The notes below the pieces were generated by a model. The model had not been told where the DNA came from. It searched no databases and worked only from the letters and a program-made list of their open reading frames with translations. Below, in pieces: positions 13,285 through 14,490 of a stretch of DNA of 14,490 nt. The position numbers and the translations under genes are program-made. Every line of letters begins with the position of its first letter. Position 1 is the first letter of the stretch. This DNA comes from Verrucomicrobiota bacterium (GTDB lineage Bacteria; Verrucomicrobiota; Verrucomicrobiia; Methylacidiphilales; Verrucolacustridaceae), in NCBI GenBank assembly GCA_010028775.1, contig RHAF01000027.1, forward strand, positions 1 through 14,490, in the 5' to 3' direction.

Positions 13285-14490
13285 TCATCGCAACCGGGAG
13301 TCAAGATTGGCCACATTCCGTTTGACGGTGAAAAGGGCCTCACCCAACCCCTTGGCGGCGCCTTGGGGACTCCAGGGTAGGGTGGAGGAGGGCTCCAGAG
13401 AGTTGATCAGGGCGCAGTATTGCTCGTTGACCATGATCCCGAGGAATTCGCCGGTTAAGGTCAGAACCAGATCCCCCGCGGCTGGAGCATATTCCCCCTG
13501 GAGACGGTTGAAAAACCGTGAATCCATTTCCAAATATCCCCTCAGGCCGGGCTCCAGCCGAAAGGAGCACTCCCCGTATCCGGATCCCGATGGGGAGATG
13601 AGAAGAGCCTTGGAAAAACGGAAGGGATCCGCGGCGATGCGATAGGTTGAGGCGGAGACCCGCTCCCCCTCGGCCTGGGTGACTGAAAGGAGAAGAAACC
13701 TGGGATCCCCGTGTTTGAGGGTCTGGAGGGCTTCCACGGGTCGGGGAAAATTGGCGGGTGGCGGAAGGGTGACGGAACCGCTTAAAGAGCTCCAACTGCC
13801 ACCTGCATCCCCCAACCCGACGGGGGTTTGGTCAAGGGCTAGAAGTGCGGCGGTGCGATTCCCGTCGGTCAAAAGAATCGATTTTGATTCTTTTTGCCGG
13901 GTGCCGGGGCCTTGGGCCGAGGTGCGATCTGCACAAAGAAGCACGGTGGTTCGGCGGGAAAGGTAATCCGCATAGAGGGAGTTAGGGGCGACGGCACGAA
14001 AATCCCGCATCTCCTTGCTGATCTCGCCGGATTTTTCCGCCAGCTGGCTCACTCCCTTGGACAGCGATTGGTTCTGCTCGAGAAGTTTTTTCTTTTCCTC
14101 CTCGGCCGTGCGGAGGGAGGTCTCGCTTGCCTTGGCGCGTTCCTCCGCCGCCCGCGCGGTCACAGTGGCGGAGGCCAGCTGGGTCCGGAGCGAGTCGGAC
14201 TCGGCACGGAGTTTTTCCTGGGCCTGACGCAGGATGGCAGCTTCGGAATGGGCGGCCTCCAGGCTTGCCCGGGAGCGCTCCGAATCGATGCCTGCCTGTT
14301 GGGTCAACCTCTGGGCCTCCTGTTCGGACTTTTGCAGGCGCTCGGACAACTCGGCGGTGCGGGCCCTTGCCTGGTCGAGGATGGCGGCCCTGCTTTTGGA
14401 CTCATCCCGGGTCGTGGCCAGGTCGCGGGCCAGTTTTTCCCGGTTGGCCCGCTCCTCCTCGAGGCTGAGTCGCAGTGAGGAAAGGACATC
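13285..14490 (-). CDS. Coiled-coil protein with unassigned C-terminal domain (N-terminus outside window)
   Basis: The frame is open from the window edge (14490) to TGA at 13285-13287, giving 401 visible residues. About the first 165 visible residues are a long heptad-rich, Glu/Lys/Ala/Ser-rich coiled coil with patterns such as AEERAKASETSLRTAEEEKK and LLEQNQSLSKGVSQLAEKSG. The remaining 230 residues form a globular part of mainly beta character: SLYADYLSRRTTVLLCADRT, then LLTDGNRTAALLALDQTPVG. A conserved-looking end has RLEPGLRGYLEMDSRFFNRL and GDLVLTLTGEFLGIMVNEQY. I do not recognise the family. The final G..GDLVL...GEFLGIMVN segment recalls the last strands of trypsin-like folds (GD.G.P....G..VGI), but no catalytic triad is visible. 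It lies 54 bases upstream of phoH on the same strand with no clear terminator between, so co-transcription is possible. The true start, and any signal or anchor helix, lies beyond the edge. Confidence 0.7.
   Translation of the reverse strand, partial: DVLSSLRLSLEEERANREKLARDLATTRDESKSRAAILDQARARTAELSERLQKSEQEAQRLTQQAGIDSERSRASLEAAHSEAAILRQAQEKLRAESDSLRTQLASATVTARAAEERAKASETSLRTAEEEKKKLLEQNQSLSKGVSQLAEKSGEISKEMRDFRAVAPNSLYADYLSRRTTVLLCADRTSAQGPGTRQKESKSILLTDGNRTAALLALDQTPVGLGDAGGSWSSLSGSVTLPPPANFPRPVEALQTLKHGDPRFLLLSVTQAEGERVSASTYRIAADPFRFSKALLISPSGSGYGECSFRLEPGLRGYLEMDSRFFNRLQGEYAPAAGDLVLTLTGEFLGIMVNEQYCALINSLEPSSTLPWSPQGAAKGLGEALFTVKRNVANLDSRLR

Overview
The window is gene-dense bacterial chromosome with about 58-60% G+C by eye. 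It holds 14 protein genes, two of them cut by the window edges. I see no RNA genes, mobile elements, CRISPR arrays or non-coding gaps longer than about 90 bases. The gene set suggests a Gram-negative member of the Planctomycetes-Verrucomicrobia-Chlamydiae group, most likely Verrucomicrobiota. It includes a secreted-type sulfatase end, an LptF/LptG permease (so an LPS outer membrane), a conserved phoH-pgpH-ybeY cluster, and several secreted proteins of no well-known family. This placement is inference, not a marker-gene result. GTG and TTG starts are frequent: GTG for the LptF/G, Fe-S carrier, Mpv17-like, PgpH-like and YbeY genes, and TTG for phoH.

Layout, left to right. (1) 1-189 is the C-terminal end of a sulfatase on the + strand. 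(2) 226-2256 is a minus-strand pair, yqeY followed by a secreted thioredoxin-fold protein. (3) 2345-4974 is a plus-strand pair, a GT39 glycosyltransferase coupled through a GTGA overlap to an LptF/LptG-type permease; both are envelope functions. (4) 4977-5994 is a minus-strand pair, an A-type iron-sulfur carrier followed by a polytopic membrane protein that resembles the eukaryotic Mpv17/PMP22 family. A near-consensus promoter sits so close to the carrier gene that its mRNA should be leaderless. (5) 6083-8628 is a secreted NTF2-like protein and then a large CPA2 cation:proton antiporter with an extra four-helix module and a C-terminal RCK_C domain. (6) 8615-9463 is an OGG1-type 8-oxoguanine DNA glycosylase on the minus strand. 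(7) 9517-10407 is a secreted protein built of two repeated beta-sandwich-like units. (8) 10408-14490 is a minus-strand run: a coiled-coil protein (N-terminus outside the window), PhoH, a PgpH-like HD phosphodiesterase lacking the usual extracellular domain, and YbeY. The last three are tightly overlapped.

The clearest functional unit is phoH-pgpH-ybeY, which links an ATPase, cyclic-di-AMP breakdown and rRNA maturation and is found together in many bacteria. The CPA2 antiporter carries the domain type (RCK_C) that binds cyclic-di-AMP in Firmicutes, so a regulatory link with the nearby PgpH is plausible but unproven. The most novel-looking item is the pairing of an A-type Fe-S carrier with the Mpv17-like membrane protein. 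I see no defence system, secondary-metabolite cluster or other clear multi-gene novelty.
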